Shown: piece after piece, positions 15,358 through 23,961 of the stretch
How the letters are laid out: each line of letters begins with the position of its first letter
How positions within the stretch are numbered: the stretch's first letter is position 1
Origin: Methanolobus profundi
Lineage (GTDB): Archaea > Halobacteriota > Methanosarcinia > Methanosarcinales > Methanosarcinaceae
Direction of reading: 5' to 3'
NCBI RefSeq assembly: GCF_900114835.1
Contig: NZ_FOUJ01000002.1
Span: 1 to 64,000, forward strand
DNA length: 64,000 nucleotides
The notes under the pieces: model-generated
Databases searched by the model: none
What the model was told of the DNA's origin: nothing
What the model saw: the letters and a program-made list of their open reading frames with translations, nothing else
Translations under genes and position numbers: made by a program

Positions 15358-17825
15358 AATCGATTGAAACTTGTGGGAATGTAGTTGACAGCATTGATGT
15401 AAAAATAAGCTACCGAATTATCGAATTGTTTTCTGGCGGCTTGTACTCAAGTCCGAATAAAGCATTTGAAGAACTCGTCTGTAATTCATATGATGCTTTT
15501 GCAGATGAGGTTGCAGTCTATGTTCCTCCTGATCTAAATGTGGATGGTGCATATATATGGGTGTGTGATAACGGCGAAAGTATGGATCAACAAGGTTTGA
15601 AAGATTTATGGAACATAGGTCAATCACTAAAGAGAAACAATGAATTTGTTGATAAAAAGCGTCTTCAAATAGGGAGATTTGGAATTGGTAAATTAGCAAC
15701 ATATATCTTAGCACATAAATTAACATATATTTGTAAAAAGAATGGTAAATTTCTGGCAACTACAATGGATTATGGGGACATTACTGCTAATGTTGAGAAG
15801 CTACAATTAGATGAAAGAGAAATTACAGAAGAGGAAGTGCAAATGGTATTGGCCCCTTATCTCTCTTCATCTAACACTAATCTGCTACCATTTGATCTTT
15901 TTGGAGATAATGCTGTTGAAACATGGACATTTTCGCTTCTAACTGAATTGAAACCAAAAGTACATGATATCAAAGAAGGACGCCTCAGATGGGTTCTAAG
16001 TACAGCTTTACCACTTAACCCCGGGTTTTCACTTCACTATAATGGTAATCTAATAGAATCATCAAAAATAAAGAGACCTATACGCAAAACATGGATTATA
16101 GGCGAAGATGATCAGACTGCAGAAGAATTAGATTTCGCATCTATAAGACAAGAAAATGGAGACTTTTTTGTTGATTTTGATAATCTTACAGGAGTCAATG
16201 GTAAAATAGAGTTATACGAAGATTCTCTAGTGGACCGCAGTAAGTCAAATGAGTTGGGAAGAAGTCATGGTATTTTTTTAATCGTCCGAGGCCGTCTTGT
16301 AAATATAGATGATCCACTTTTGGGAATGCCAGCATTTTCCCATGGACCATTTAACAGATCAAGAATAGAGATACATGCTGATGGGTTGGATGATAATCTG
16401 ACTTCTACTCGTGAATCAATTAAAGAATCATTGCCCCTTGATCAATTAAAGGCGTATCTTAAAAAGAAATTCAATAACGAAGTCAAGAAATACCATTTTG
16501 AAGAGCAAAATCGTTTGTCGAAGGAACAAAGTATTTCTTATAGGCTATCTCAGACTTCACTGACTCTTTCAAAGAGACCTCTCTATACATTTGCAGAAAA
16601 ATTCTATGATGGTGCAATAGTAAATCCTATTCTCATAGAAAAGCCTCCTCTTGATAAAAAAGAAGTTTTGTTGGAAGAACTTAAAAGAGATGTATCCGGT
16701 GAGGAGTCAATCATCAAAAACATCGAATGGAGTATTTTAGGTTCTGGTGACCCAATTGGTAAACTTGATTTGACTAATGGAAATTTAAAAATAAATCTTC
16801 TCCACCCCTATATTGCTAACTATAGTGATTCTTATAAAGATACATTACCCGTTCAATTTGTCGCCATTACAGAGGTCTTAACTGAAGCTCATTTGTATGA
16901 ACTTGGGGTTGACGAATCAATAGCAAATACTATTATGAGGCGAAGAGACAATACTTTAAGAAGACTATCACTGTCTGATCGTGAAGGAGCCCCTGCGGTA
17001 GCTCAGATGCTTAGAGAAGCACAAGTTGATTCAACCGGTCTTGAAGATGCGGTACATCGAGCATTTCTTTCATTGGGTTTTGAGTCTACAAAAATAGGTG
17101 GTCCTGGAAAACCTGATGGTAAAGCCGATGCAGTTCTTGGATATATAAATGAAACTATGCACAATAATTATTCTCTAACATATGATGCAAAAAGCACATC
17201 AAAAGAGAAAATTACAGCAGGCACTGCTAGGATTTCTTCGATAAAAAGACATCAGACTGATTATAATGCTGACTACTCTGTTGTAATTGCTATTGATTAT
17301 GAAGGTAGAAACGATCCGAATAGTGCTATTTCAAAAGAATCAAAACAACAAAAAGTGACTATTATGACTGTTCAGGACTTGAGCAGACTTTTATTGCTAT
17401 CTGTACCTAAGCAGATTGGACTTTTAAAAATAAGAGATTTATTTGAAACATGTCATACTCCTGCAGAAGTTACTGAATGGATTGATAGTGTTGAATCTGA
17501 AGAAATAACCATAGGCCCCATAGGAGATATCTTGGAAGCGATTTATGATTTACAACTAAATGATACCGAGCCGCCGGAGTTTGCAGCGGTACGTCTAAAA
17601 GTAAACTCTATTAATGGTAATTCTTTGTCTAAGAAAGAATTACAGTCACTTATTGAAAGCTTAAAGGTATTAGTGCCTGGTTTCATAGATATAGAGGGAG
17701 AACGTGTAGGTATCCAAGGCACCCCTTCTAGAATACAACGTGTTATCAATCATGCAATAGGCAGCGTACCTAGTGATTTACAGAAAATGTATTTATCCGC
17801 TTTTTCTTCAAAAGTAGAAAATTAA
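15354..17825 (+). CDS. GHKL ATPase fused to a probable PD-(D/E)XK nuclease region
   Basis: This 823-residue protein begins with an Hsp90/MutL-type GHKL ATPase fold: N box EELVCNSYDAFAD (near 40-52), G1 CDNGESMD (near 70) and G2 GRFGIGKLA (near 107). A middle domain and long helical parts follow. Residues 570-690 resemble a Mrr-like restriction fold: a helix AVHRAFLSLGF, then PDGKADAV and a strand ending in YDAKST, which fits the D...(D/E)xK catalytic pattern. The end (730-815) is helical. It is coupled to the methyltransferase by a 4 nt overlap. I do not know a named family with this exact layout; the nuclease part is inferred from motifs. Confidence 0.75.
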   Translation: MKSIETCGNVVDSIDVKISYRIIELFSGGLYSSPNKAFEELVCNSYDAFADEVAVYVPPDLNVDGAYIWVCDNGESMDQQGLKDLWNIGQSLKRNNEFVDKKRLQIGRFGIGKLATYILAHKLTYICKKNGKFLATTMDYGDITANVEKLQLDEREITEEEVQMVLAPYLSSSNTNLLPFDLFGDNAVETWTFSLLTELKPKVHDIKEGRLRWVLSTALPLNPGFSLHYNGNLIESSKIKRPIRKTWIIGEDDQTAEELDFASIRQENGDFFVDFDNLTGVNGKIELYEDSLVDRSKSNELGRSHGIFLIVRGRLVNIDDPLLGMPAFSHGPFNRSRIEIHADGLDDNLTSTRESIKESLPLDQLKAYLKKKFNNEVKKYHFEEQNRLSKEQSISYRLSQTSLTLSKRPLYTFAEKFYDGAIVNPILIEKPPLDKKEVLLEELKRDVSGEESIIKNIEWSILGSGDPIGKLDLTNGNLKINLLHPYIANYSDSYKDTLPVQFVAITEVLTEAHLYELGVDESIANTIMRRRDNTLRRLSLSDREGAPAVAQMLREAQVDSTGLEDAVHRAFLSLGFESTKIGGPGKPDGKADAVLGYINETMHNNYSLTYDAKSTSKEKITAGTARISSIKRHQTDYNADYSVVIAIDYEGRNDPNSAISKESKQQKVTIMTVQDLSRLLLLSVPKQIGLLKIRDLFETCHTPAEVTEWIDSVESEEITIGPIGDILEAIYDLQLNDTEPPEFAAVRLKVNSINGNSLSKKELQSLIESLKVLVPGFIDIEGERVGIQGTPSRIQRVINHAIGSVPSDLQKMYLSAFSSKVEN

Positions 17826-17826
17826 T

Positions 17827-17922
17827 TGCTGTGATATCCAGCAGCCGATGATCGAGTTAGACATGTATTGTCCTTACAGAAAACATCTGTATTTTGTTGA
17901 AGGAAGCAAGCAGATCGCTTAA
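17827..17922 (+). pseudogene. diverged 3'-terminal copy of the gene at 2774-3103
   Basis: Starting 2 nt after the GHKL gene stop, 32 codons can be read that align in frame with the last 25 codons of the gene left of the island. CCD, IQQ, E-x-DMYCP, R-x-HLY and V positions are shared, with one codon missing and a seven-residue extension before TAA. There is no start codon or 5' part. DNA identity is moderate and changes are mostly third-position, so the copy diverged under selection before it was cut. It marks the right border of the island. Confidence 0.75.
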
Positions 17923-17966
17923 TCCACAACTCATATATAAGTACGAACACATTTTAAATTGTAGAC
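17893..17966. repeat. 74 bp direct repeat, copy 1
   Basis: This copy begins in the last codons of the gene remnant and runs through CCACAACTCATATATAA to GTAGAC. It aligns without gaps at many positions with 17998-18071, 105 bp further on. The TATA-like core is the best conserved part. Confidence 0.6.
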
Positions 17967-17997
17967 TTTACTTTGTTTTTAGTCAAATGATTAGTAC

Positions 17998-18071
17998 TTT
18001 GTTGAGGGAAAAAGCAGTCTGTTCTACCCACAACTTATATATAAACAAAAATCCTGTTTTACGATGTAGGC
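17998..18071. repeat. 74 bp direct repeat, copy 2
   Basis: Starts TTTGTTGAGGGAAAAAG, again matching the end of the remnant gene, and contains CCCACAACTTATATATAA followed by GATGTAGGC. It therefore looks like a third, shorter copy of the same gene end with its downstream sequence. Repeated recombination at one site would leave such a ladder. Confidence 0.6.
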
Positions 18072-18321
18072 TTTTAACTATATTGCCGGCCCCCAACCTC
18101 GGCATTTTCCTGGTGAATAGAAGCCTATTTGAGAATCACAATTACTAATTCTGCAATTAAATATATGTGCTATGAGGTCTTAATGTAATACAGTGAACGT
18201 GTAGGCATTGCACTGAGTGCATTAAGCCCGCCCGGGGCTCATGACTCTAATTCTTCTGATAACCAAGATCTCATATAGGTTATCCTGCAACTATGAAACA
18301 GTAACTTGCAGGTGCATAGCA
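18072..18321. other. spacer right of the defence island
   Basis: About 250 bases with no gene I can support. It includes GCCGGCCCCCAACC near 18083 and a GC-rich inverted repeat AGCCC..GGGGCT at 18225-18239, unlike the AT-rich island. No tRNA or integrase site could be drawn. Confidence 0.35.
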
Positions 18322-18504
18322 TTGAATGTTAAAGAGATCATTCTGGTAATAGTAATAATTCTGGCCGCTTTTTTCCTGCTGGATGCTTTCCTTGGCCTGA
18401 TAGGTGCATTTTACCATCTGGCATTCAGTTTTGTGAATCTTCTTGTCGTATTCACTATCATAGTTCTGGGAATAATGGCTGTAGTGAAGTTGTTGTTCAA
18501 GTGA
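18322..18504 (+). CDS. small two-helix membrane protein (60 aa)
   Basis: I take TTG 18322 as start because GCAGGTG lies about 7 nt upstream; the longer open frame from 18241 adds a Cys-rich, non-hydrophobic piece that looks spurious. The protein has two hydrophobic segments (about residues 5-22 and 34-56) with a short connector. No family is recognised. It begins the conserved-looking region to the right of the island. Confidence 0.5.
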   Translation: MNVKEIILVIVIILAAFFLLDAFLGLIGAFYHLAFSFVNLLVVFTIIVLGIMAVVKLLFK

Positions 18505-18585
18505 TACAGAAAACTCAAAAACGCTATATACTGCCGACCACATAATTTCATATAGCTCATTATCAAAGTGGGAGGAGGGAGTAGA

Positions 18586-19008
18586 ATGAGTAGTGTGATC
18601 AATTTTCGTCTGGATATAACAAAAGAAGACCTGAGAACAGAGCAGGAACTTTCCAGAGATACAGACGAATTCAACATAGATAATATCGAACCCATTACAA
18701 GTCTGCCAGGGGAACCGCTGGAAGAAGCACGTTTTGTGGAACCGATAACTGCGCTTGTTGGTGCAACCGTCCTGTACCTCGCAAAGCGTATGATAGACCA
18801 TTGGTTCAAAGAAAAGGAACAGGGAGTTATGATGGACCTGAGAGAAGTGCCACCCCTTATATCCCGTATTGCTGGCATACCAACTGGTTTTCTTGTGATC
18901 ATTGACAAGGACGGACAGGCCACAACCCATAAAGTGGAGTACGATAAAGGCGATGATGAGGCATTGAGATCCATGATGTCCGTATTGAACCTGGCATTGA
19001 ACCAATAA
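18586..19008 (+). CDS. unknown protein, partner of the HExxH gene (140 aa)
   Basis: ATG 18586 follows GGAGGAGGGAG, an excellent ribosome-binding site. The N-terminal half is acidic and polar. Residues 57-75 have a moderately hydrophobic helix (ITALVGATVLYLAKR) that could dip into the membrane, and residues 90-120 form a beta hairpin (FLVIIDKDG). I do not recognise it. It lies 15 nt before the HExxH gene and is probably co-transcribed and functionally paired with it. Confidence 0.65.
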   Translation: MSSVINFRLDITKEDLRTEQELSRDTDEFNIDNIEPITSLPGEPLEEARFVEPITALVGATVLYLAKRMIDHWFKEKEQGVMMDLREVPPLISRIAGIPTGFLVIIDKDGQATTHKVEYDKGDDEALRSMMSVLNLALNQ

Positions 19009-19023
19009 GGGGATCAAAGCCCA

Positions 19024-20250
19024 ATGAGCAATAATTTTGAATACCTGAGCGGATCCATAAATATTTCTGCACCGCTGCCTGATATTTTGCAGAAAAAAGG
19101 ACTGGACCCATTCTATGAAGACCCCAACAACGATGAATGGGGTGATATGCTCTGCCGTGTCCTCTATCATGAATCCATCCATTTCTGGCAATTACTTGCC
19201 TCAGGTTACCTGGCCAACCTGGTCAGTGATGAATGGAGGCGCCTGGACCATTTTGAACAAAATAAAGAGATACTTCCGAAAAGTGACCTTTCAAATAACT
19301 ATACCAGTCGTACTGGTGACAGACCTTTTTCACCATATGAACTTACAGAATGCTGGGCTCGATATTGGGACGTACATACTCGCAGTCCTGCACGGATCAT
19401 ACAGGAAGAAGGAATTGGGACCGATGACCCGGAGAATAATGACAATGGAGCATTCGGCACCTATTCATGGATAGAATATGACACAGTAATGCAAAAAGGA
19501 GAGGATTCCCATCTTTATGCCCGACCATACAGATGGTTGCTGGACAGAGCATCAGGGAATAGTTATCTGATCTCACTCCTATTTCCAGTAATAACCCATG
19601 CTTCTTTTGGCAGTCCTGACCCTGTCGGTGTTTTTACTGGTTGTTTTGAACGTGCAACACAGGAAGATATAACAAATGAGATAATGGAACATCGTTCCGG
19701 CAATATTAACTTTGACTGGATCAATAGCTGGACATTTGCCTGGGATAAGATAGTGTTGCCAACGATCGAAGAGAAGAACTTACCTCTTTATACAAGTGGC
19801 TTTGATGTGCTTCAGAGAGGAACACTGGGAACTCATCCTATATATAGCGAATATCTTGAAAAAGCGCAAGTATTATGGAAATTTGTGAAGCTGGCAAATA
19901 TGCTCGATGTACAAGATGAAGCGCAATTATCTGAGATATCCATGGAGCATATTGAAGAACATGCAATAACACAAGCAGCGGCACAAGACCCGTGGATCAT
20001 TTTTGCTCTACCGGGTCAGCCACACTACCGGCATTTGTTAGGCCACTATCTGTCTCCCCCAATTGTAAGGTTCAAGAATTTCACATATTCCACCAATAGA
20101 GGAGCCAGTATGTGGGGATCTGATGATCAGCCGAATGGATCAGAGGATCTTTTCGAATTGAGATCAAGCGAACTGAACATCAGGATAAGGAAGTTTCGAG
20201 CAGCTGAAAAAGCTCATTCACTGGGACTTCCACTCAATGCATTCGAATAA
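19024..20250 (+). CDS. unknown protein with HExxH zinc-peptidase-like motif (408 aa)
   Basis: ATG 19024; AAGGGGATC upstream can serve as ribosome-binding site. Residues 51-55 read HESIH, an HExxH signature inside a helix (RVLYHESIHFWQLL), as in gluzincin or minigluzincin peptidases. A plausible third ligand cannot be assigned by eye. There is no signal peptide or membrane helix, so it should act in the cytoplasm. Tryptophans and histidines are frequent. The family is not recognised; peptidase activity is inferred from one motif only. It forms a pair with the 140-residue protein upstream. Confidence 0.7.
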   Translation: MSNNFEYLSGSINISAPLPDILQKKGLDPFYEDPNNDEWGDMLCRVLYHESIHFWQLLASGYLANLVSDEWRRLDHFEQNKEILPKSDLSNNYTSRTGDRPFSPYELTECWARYWDVHTRSPARIIQEEGIGTDDPENNDNGAFGTYSWIEYDTVMQKGEDSHLYARPYRWLLDRASGNSYLISLLFPVITHASFGSPDPVGVFTGCFERATQEDITNEIMEHRSGNINFDWINSWTFAWDKIVLPTIEEKNLPLYTSGFDVLQRGTLGTHPIYSEYLEKAQVLWKFVKLANMLDVQDEAQLSEISMEHIEEHAITQAAAQDPWIIFALPGQPHYRHLLGHYLSPPIVRFKNFTYSTNRGASMWGSDDQPNGSEDLFELRSSELNIRIRKFRAAEKAHSLGLPLNAFE

Positions 20251-20366
20251 AGATCTCCTTTGATATTATAATAAATATAGATAATGTGAAGAATTAACTA
20301 TATTGAAAACTAAACTATTATCACAGGATAAACAACTAAAAATAAAGAACAAGTGGATGGTGGAAA

Positions 20367-20669
20367 ATGATAGGTGGACTGGGACCCAGTGAACTTCTGA
20401 TCATATTTGCAGTACTGCTCTTACTTTTTGGTGCAAGCAAACTTCCTGAACTGGCACGTTCCATGGGATCTTCCATGGGAGAGTTCAAGAAAGCAAAGAA
20501 AGAATCAGAACTATCAGTAAGGGATTTTGAGAACTCCATAAAGGATGCAGACTCAGAGAGCGAGAAAACATCCATAATAGAACAAACTGCCCTGAACCTT
20601 GGCATTGATACAAAGGGAAAGAACGAGGATGAACTCCTTGCCGAGATCAATGAAATGCTGAAAAAGTAA
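20367..20669 (+). CDS. tatA: Tat translocase subunit TatA/E type
   Basis: TatA forms the pore of the twin-arginine export system for folded proteins. The 100 residues begin with GLGPSELLIIF, a transmembrane helix (7-22), the hinge FGASKLPELARSMG and an amphipathic helix. The C-terminal 50 residues form an acidic helical tail that is longer than the TatA core. ATG 20367 follows GGTGG. It stands directly before the hydrogenase operon, whose small subunit has a twin-arginine signal. No tatC lies in the window. Confidence 0.9.
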   Translation: MIGGLGPSELLIIFAVLLLLFGASKLPELARSMGSSMGEFKKAKKESELSVRDFENSIKDADSESEKTSIIEQTALNLGIDTKGKNEDELLAEINEMLKK

Positions 20670-20893
20670 GCATCATACTCTTACTATCAGTTCACCGACT
20701 GCCATGTCTGAATGACGAAACTTCCAACAGATCGCGTGCATCTCTAAAAGGAAGACCTCACATCCTACCGAAAGGTACAGCTTAGCTTTTTTCCCCTATG
20801 ATCGATGATGGCTGTACAAATGGGTTCTGCAAAAATTCAGTCCAAACAAATATAAAATACATATGATCATAGTATCATGGGGGCAATTGATCC

Positions 20894-22093
20894 GTGGGTG
20901 AATTAGAGAATACTGACTTTTTGAGCATGGACCGTCGAACATTTCTCAAGGTCGTGGGTGCCATGGGAGCATCGGCTTTCCTGGGACTGCACCGTTCAGA
21001 GATATCAAAAGCGCTTGAACTATCAAAGACCAGGGTCATATGGATACATGGGGCTGAATGTACCGGCTGTTCCGAATCCGTTCTGAATGGCAGGGATCCC
21101 GATATTTTCCAGGCGATACAAAAACTAAGTGTTGATATTGCCTACCATGAAATGCTGATCCAACAACAAGGGATCTTTGTTGACGGTGAACTTGCATCCA
21201 CATCCGAGCTGAACTCAGAGATCATGCTGGATGAAGCTATCGAGGAAGGCGGCTACATACTTGTTGTCGAGGGTGCTATTGCCAACGGACCTGATGGCAC
21301 CGGAAAATATTGCATGTACGGAGAACGTACTTTCAAGGAATTGTTCACCAAAGCTGCAAGTAACGCAACTTTTGTACTGGCCATAGGGATGTGTGCCACA
21401 TACGGCGGGATAAATTCAGCGAACAGTGAGATCGTTGACCTCATGGACTTCAGGGGCGTGGCGTTCCTTAGAAGAGACCCTTCAAAAGGAATGCTGACAG
21501 AGCTTGGCATTGACAGACCGGTGATAAATATAGCCGGATGTCCTTCTAACCCTGACTGGGTACTTCTGACACTTGCCGCCGTGATACTTGGAAAGATCGA
21601 CATCAATGATCCTGATCCAATTCTGGATGAATTCAAACGACCCCTTGTATTCTTCCCTGAAAACGTTACTCTGCACTGGAACTGCCCACGCAGAGGATAT
21701 TATGATATTGGACAGTTCGACACTGAGTTCTCAGGAGATGCATGTCTATGGAAGCTTGGTTGCAAAGGACCCTACACTCATTCAGATTGTGCTCTTCGAA
21801 AATGGAACGGCTCAGTGAATATGTGCACACAGGCAGGGTCTCCATGTATTTCCTGCTGTGAACCCGGATTTTTCGATAATTCAACTCCTTTCTATAAAAA
21901 TGTCCAGACCGTAGCTCCTTCTAACAGTGAAACGGACAGCTCATTTCCTTCCAATGAAAATAACGAAGATACGATCACACCAGCTGCAATTGGCCTGGGT
22001 GCCACAGCAGGGGCCACAGTCATCGGTTCTGCAGCTTATGCCGCCCGCCGGATAGTTCAAAAAGATGATAACAAAAAGGAGATGGATCAATGA
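20894..22093 (+). CDS. vhtG: membrane-bound [NiFe] hydrogenase small subunit (VhtG/VhoG)
   Basis: This subunit carries the three Fe-S clusters that take electrons from the active site. GTG 20894 is chosen because relatives have a similar N-terminal extension; ATG 20927 is the alternative. The twin-arginine signal DRRTFLKVVGA is at about 13-23. Cluster ligands are visible: ECTGCSES (near 56), CATYGG, AGCPSNP, and the distal set HWNCP, CLWKLGC, CALRKWNG, CTQAGSPCISCCEPGF. A C-terminal helix of about 20 residues (near 365-385) anchors it in the membrane. It overlaps vhtA by 4 nt. Confidence 0.93.
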   Translation: MGELENTDFLSMDRRTFLKVVGAMGASAFLGLHRSEISKALELSKTRVIWIHGAECTGCSESVLNGRDPDIFQAIQKLSVDIAYHEMLIQQQGIFVDGELASTSELNSEIMLDEAIEEGGYILVVEGAIANGPDGTGKYCMYGERTFKELFTKAASNATFVLAIGMCATYGGINSANSEIVDLMDFRGVAFLRRDPSKGMLTELGIDRPVINIAGCPSNPDWVLLTLAAVILGKIDINDPDPILDEFKRPLVFFPENVTLHWNCPRRGYYDIGQFDTEFSGDACLWKLGCKGPYTHSDCALRKWNGSVNMCTQAGSPCISCCEPGFFDNSTPFYKNVQTVAPSNSETDSSFPSNENNEDTITPAAIGLGATAGATVIGSAAYAARRIVQKDDNKKEMDQ

Positions 22094-23883
22094 CCAATGT
22101 CACAATAGACCCATTAACACGTATTCAGGGTCATTTTCGTTTGTCCACTGAAGTAAATGAGAATGGGGTCATCACAGATGCACAGAGCTCAGGAATGCTC
22201 TTCAGGGGACTTGAGCGCATACTTGTGAACCGCGACCCGAGGGATGCAGCACGTATCACGCAAAGGGTATGTGGTGTCTGTCCGACAGCTCATGCAATAA
22301 CATCTGCAAATGCTCTGGAGGATCTTTTTGGGATCGCGGACCAGATACCAAAGGATGCCCTTGTTACAAGGAATATCATGCAGTCCCTGAATATGATAGA
22401 CAGCCATGCCACGCATACCTATGCGCTCTGGCTACCCGATCTGGTGAACCCTGCATACAGGGACGTCTTTGCCACTGCTGACAATATGGGAACTATGCTG
22501 TGGAGGGAATTACTTCATCGTTTTGCTCCTTTAAGCTACAAGATAGACGGTATATCCATACCACCGGGTCAGGCATATGTGAATGCTATCAAAGAAAAGA
22601 GAAGACTTCATGGATCCATAGCTCTTATTGCCGGAAAGATGCCTCACCAGATGTCGACCATTTTCGGAGGTGTCACCTATAAGCCAACGGTCGCAGATAT
22701 TGGAAAACTCACCTACTACCATCAACAGTTAATGGATTTTGTTGACAAATATACGCTAGGTATCGATCACAGTACATGGCTGGACAACACTTACAGAGCA
22801 TCTTCGCCCCAGCGTGCGGTGGAGTTTGTCACCGGGCACCTTCAGGAACTCACAGAGAGTTCAATGAGCTCAAATGACTTCTCATATTCTGCCGGATGGG
22901 GGGACATTGACATGTTGTTAGCATTTGGTTCTGAGACTATAGGTGAAGATATCCTGGGCCTTCCTGTCAGTTTTAAATTTGACAGAACAGGAACCTACAG
23001 TGATCCAGCGAATATAGGGTTCCTGTCCTATGGTGCCTATTATGACGTGGAGAATGGAGATGGATATGATCCTCTGAAATTTGGTCAGAACAGTTTTCAT
23101 AAAGCTGCTTTTATTACCGGTTCACTTGAACACAAAAAGTTTGACCACATGAAAATAACCGAAGAGGTATCCCACTCATTCTATACAGGCGAGGGTGATG
23201 ATCATCCCTTCGATGGAGACACAGAACCTGTGAGAAATGCTGATGAGATAGATTACCATGGCGGTAGTCAAAGCAAATACACGTGGATAAAGGCACCACG
23301 ATACGAGGGTGTTCCCTGTGAAGTAGGCCCCATTGCCCGCATGATAGCAATGCAAGAGCCACTGACCACGGGTCTGATGAATACGTTTTCAGATAATGGT
23401 CATCCTGCGGTCAATACTTACATAAGGATGGTGGCAAGAGTGCAGGAGATGCTTATTCTTTTAGAAAGACTTATCCAATGGGTAACATCTGACCTTGACC
23501 CTGATGGAAGGTTCAGTGTTCCGATAGATATGAGCATGGCAAAGGACTCTCAGGGTGTCGGGCTCTGGGAAGGTGCCCGCGGTGCCCTGGGCCATTGGAT
23601 AAAGACCGGCACTGATTCTAAGGTCTCAAAATACCAGATGGTTGTGCCTACCACATGGAATGCATCCCCAAGGGACAGTAACGGGATCCCGGGTCCTATA
23701 GAACAGGCCCTTATAGGTACAAAAGTATCAGCGGCTGAAAATATGCTTGGTATCGACAACTCGAATCCCACAGGTATATTGCACACTTCAAGAGCATACG
23801 ACCCCTGTATTGCATGTGCCGTGCATACCATTGACCTGAGACAGAAAGATGGCAAAGGCGAACGTGTCTTTGATATCGTTTAA
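22090..23883 (+). CDS. vhtA: membrane-bound [NiFe] hydrogenase large subunit (VhtA/VhoA)
   Basis: The large subunit holds the NiFe site that oxidises or forms hydrogen on the outer face of the membrane. The 597 residues carry the N-terminal nickel ligands in RVCGVCPTAHAITSANALE (near 57) and the C-terminal ligands in DPCIACAVH, followed by a 15-residue extension that a specific protease removes after the His. It has no export signal and travels with the Tat-targeted small subunit. In known Methanosarcina operons a cytochrome b gene (vhtC) follows; here the maturation protease follows directly. Confidence 0.95.
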   Translation: MTNVTIDPLTRIQGHFRLSTEVNENGVITDAQSSGMLFRGLERILVNRDPRDAARITQRVCGVCPTAHAITSANALEDLFGIADQIPKDALVTRNIMQSLNMIDSHATHTYALWLPDLVNPAYRDVFATADNMGTMLWRELLHRFAPLSYKIDGISIPPGQAYVNAIKEKRRLHGSIALIAGKMPHQMSTIFGGVTYKPTVADIGKLTYYHQQLMDFVDKYTLGIDHSTWLDNTYRASSPQRAVEFVTGHLQELTESSMSSNDFSYSAGWGDIDMLLAFGSETIGEDILGLPVSFKFDRTGTYSDPANIGFLSYGAYYDVENGDGYDPLKFGQNSFHKAAFITGSLEHKKFDHMKITEEVSHSFYTGEGDDHPFDGDTEPVRNADEIDYHGGSQSKYTWIKAPRYEGVPCEVGPIARMIAMQEPLTTGLMNTFSDNGHPAVNTYIRMVARVQEMLILLERLIQWVTSDLDPDGRFSVPIDMSMAKDSQGVGLWEGARGALGHWIKTGTDSKVSKYQMVVPTTWNASPRDSNGIPGPIEQALIGTKVSAAENMLGIDNSNPTGILHTSRAYDPCIACAVHTIDLRQKDGKGERVFDIV

Positions 23884-23961
23884 GGGATAAGGAACACAAA
23901 AAATAGTAAGAACGGTAGCATAAGAATATTCTTTTTAAAGCCACCCGGAAAGGAACTAATT

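Noticed and set aside
17893-18071. CRISPR array
   Set aside because: Only two long, degenerate repeats with a 31 bp gap, no cas genes nearby; copies begin in coding sequence.
3104-18321. Insertion sequence or integrase-borne genomic island
   Set aside because: No transposase, integrase or terminal inverted repeats were found; only the duplicated gene end and direct repeats mark the borders.
18280-19191. Long leftward open frame of 303 codons
   Set aside because: It runs antisense over three rightward genes that have good ribosome-binding sites and plausible proteins. Its product is rich in His, Cys, Tyr and Phe, as expected from antisense translation.
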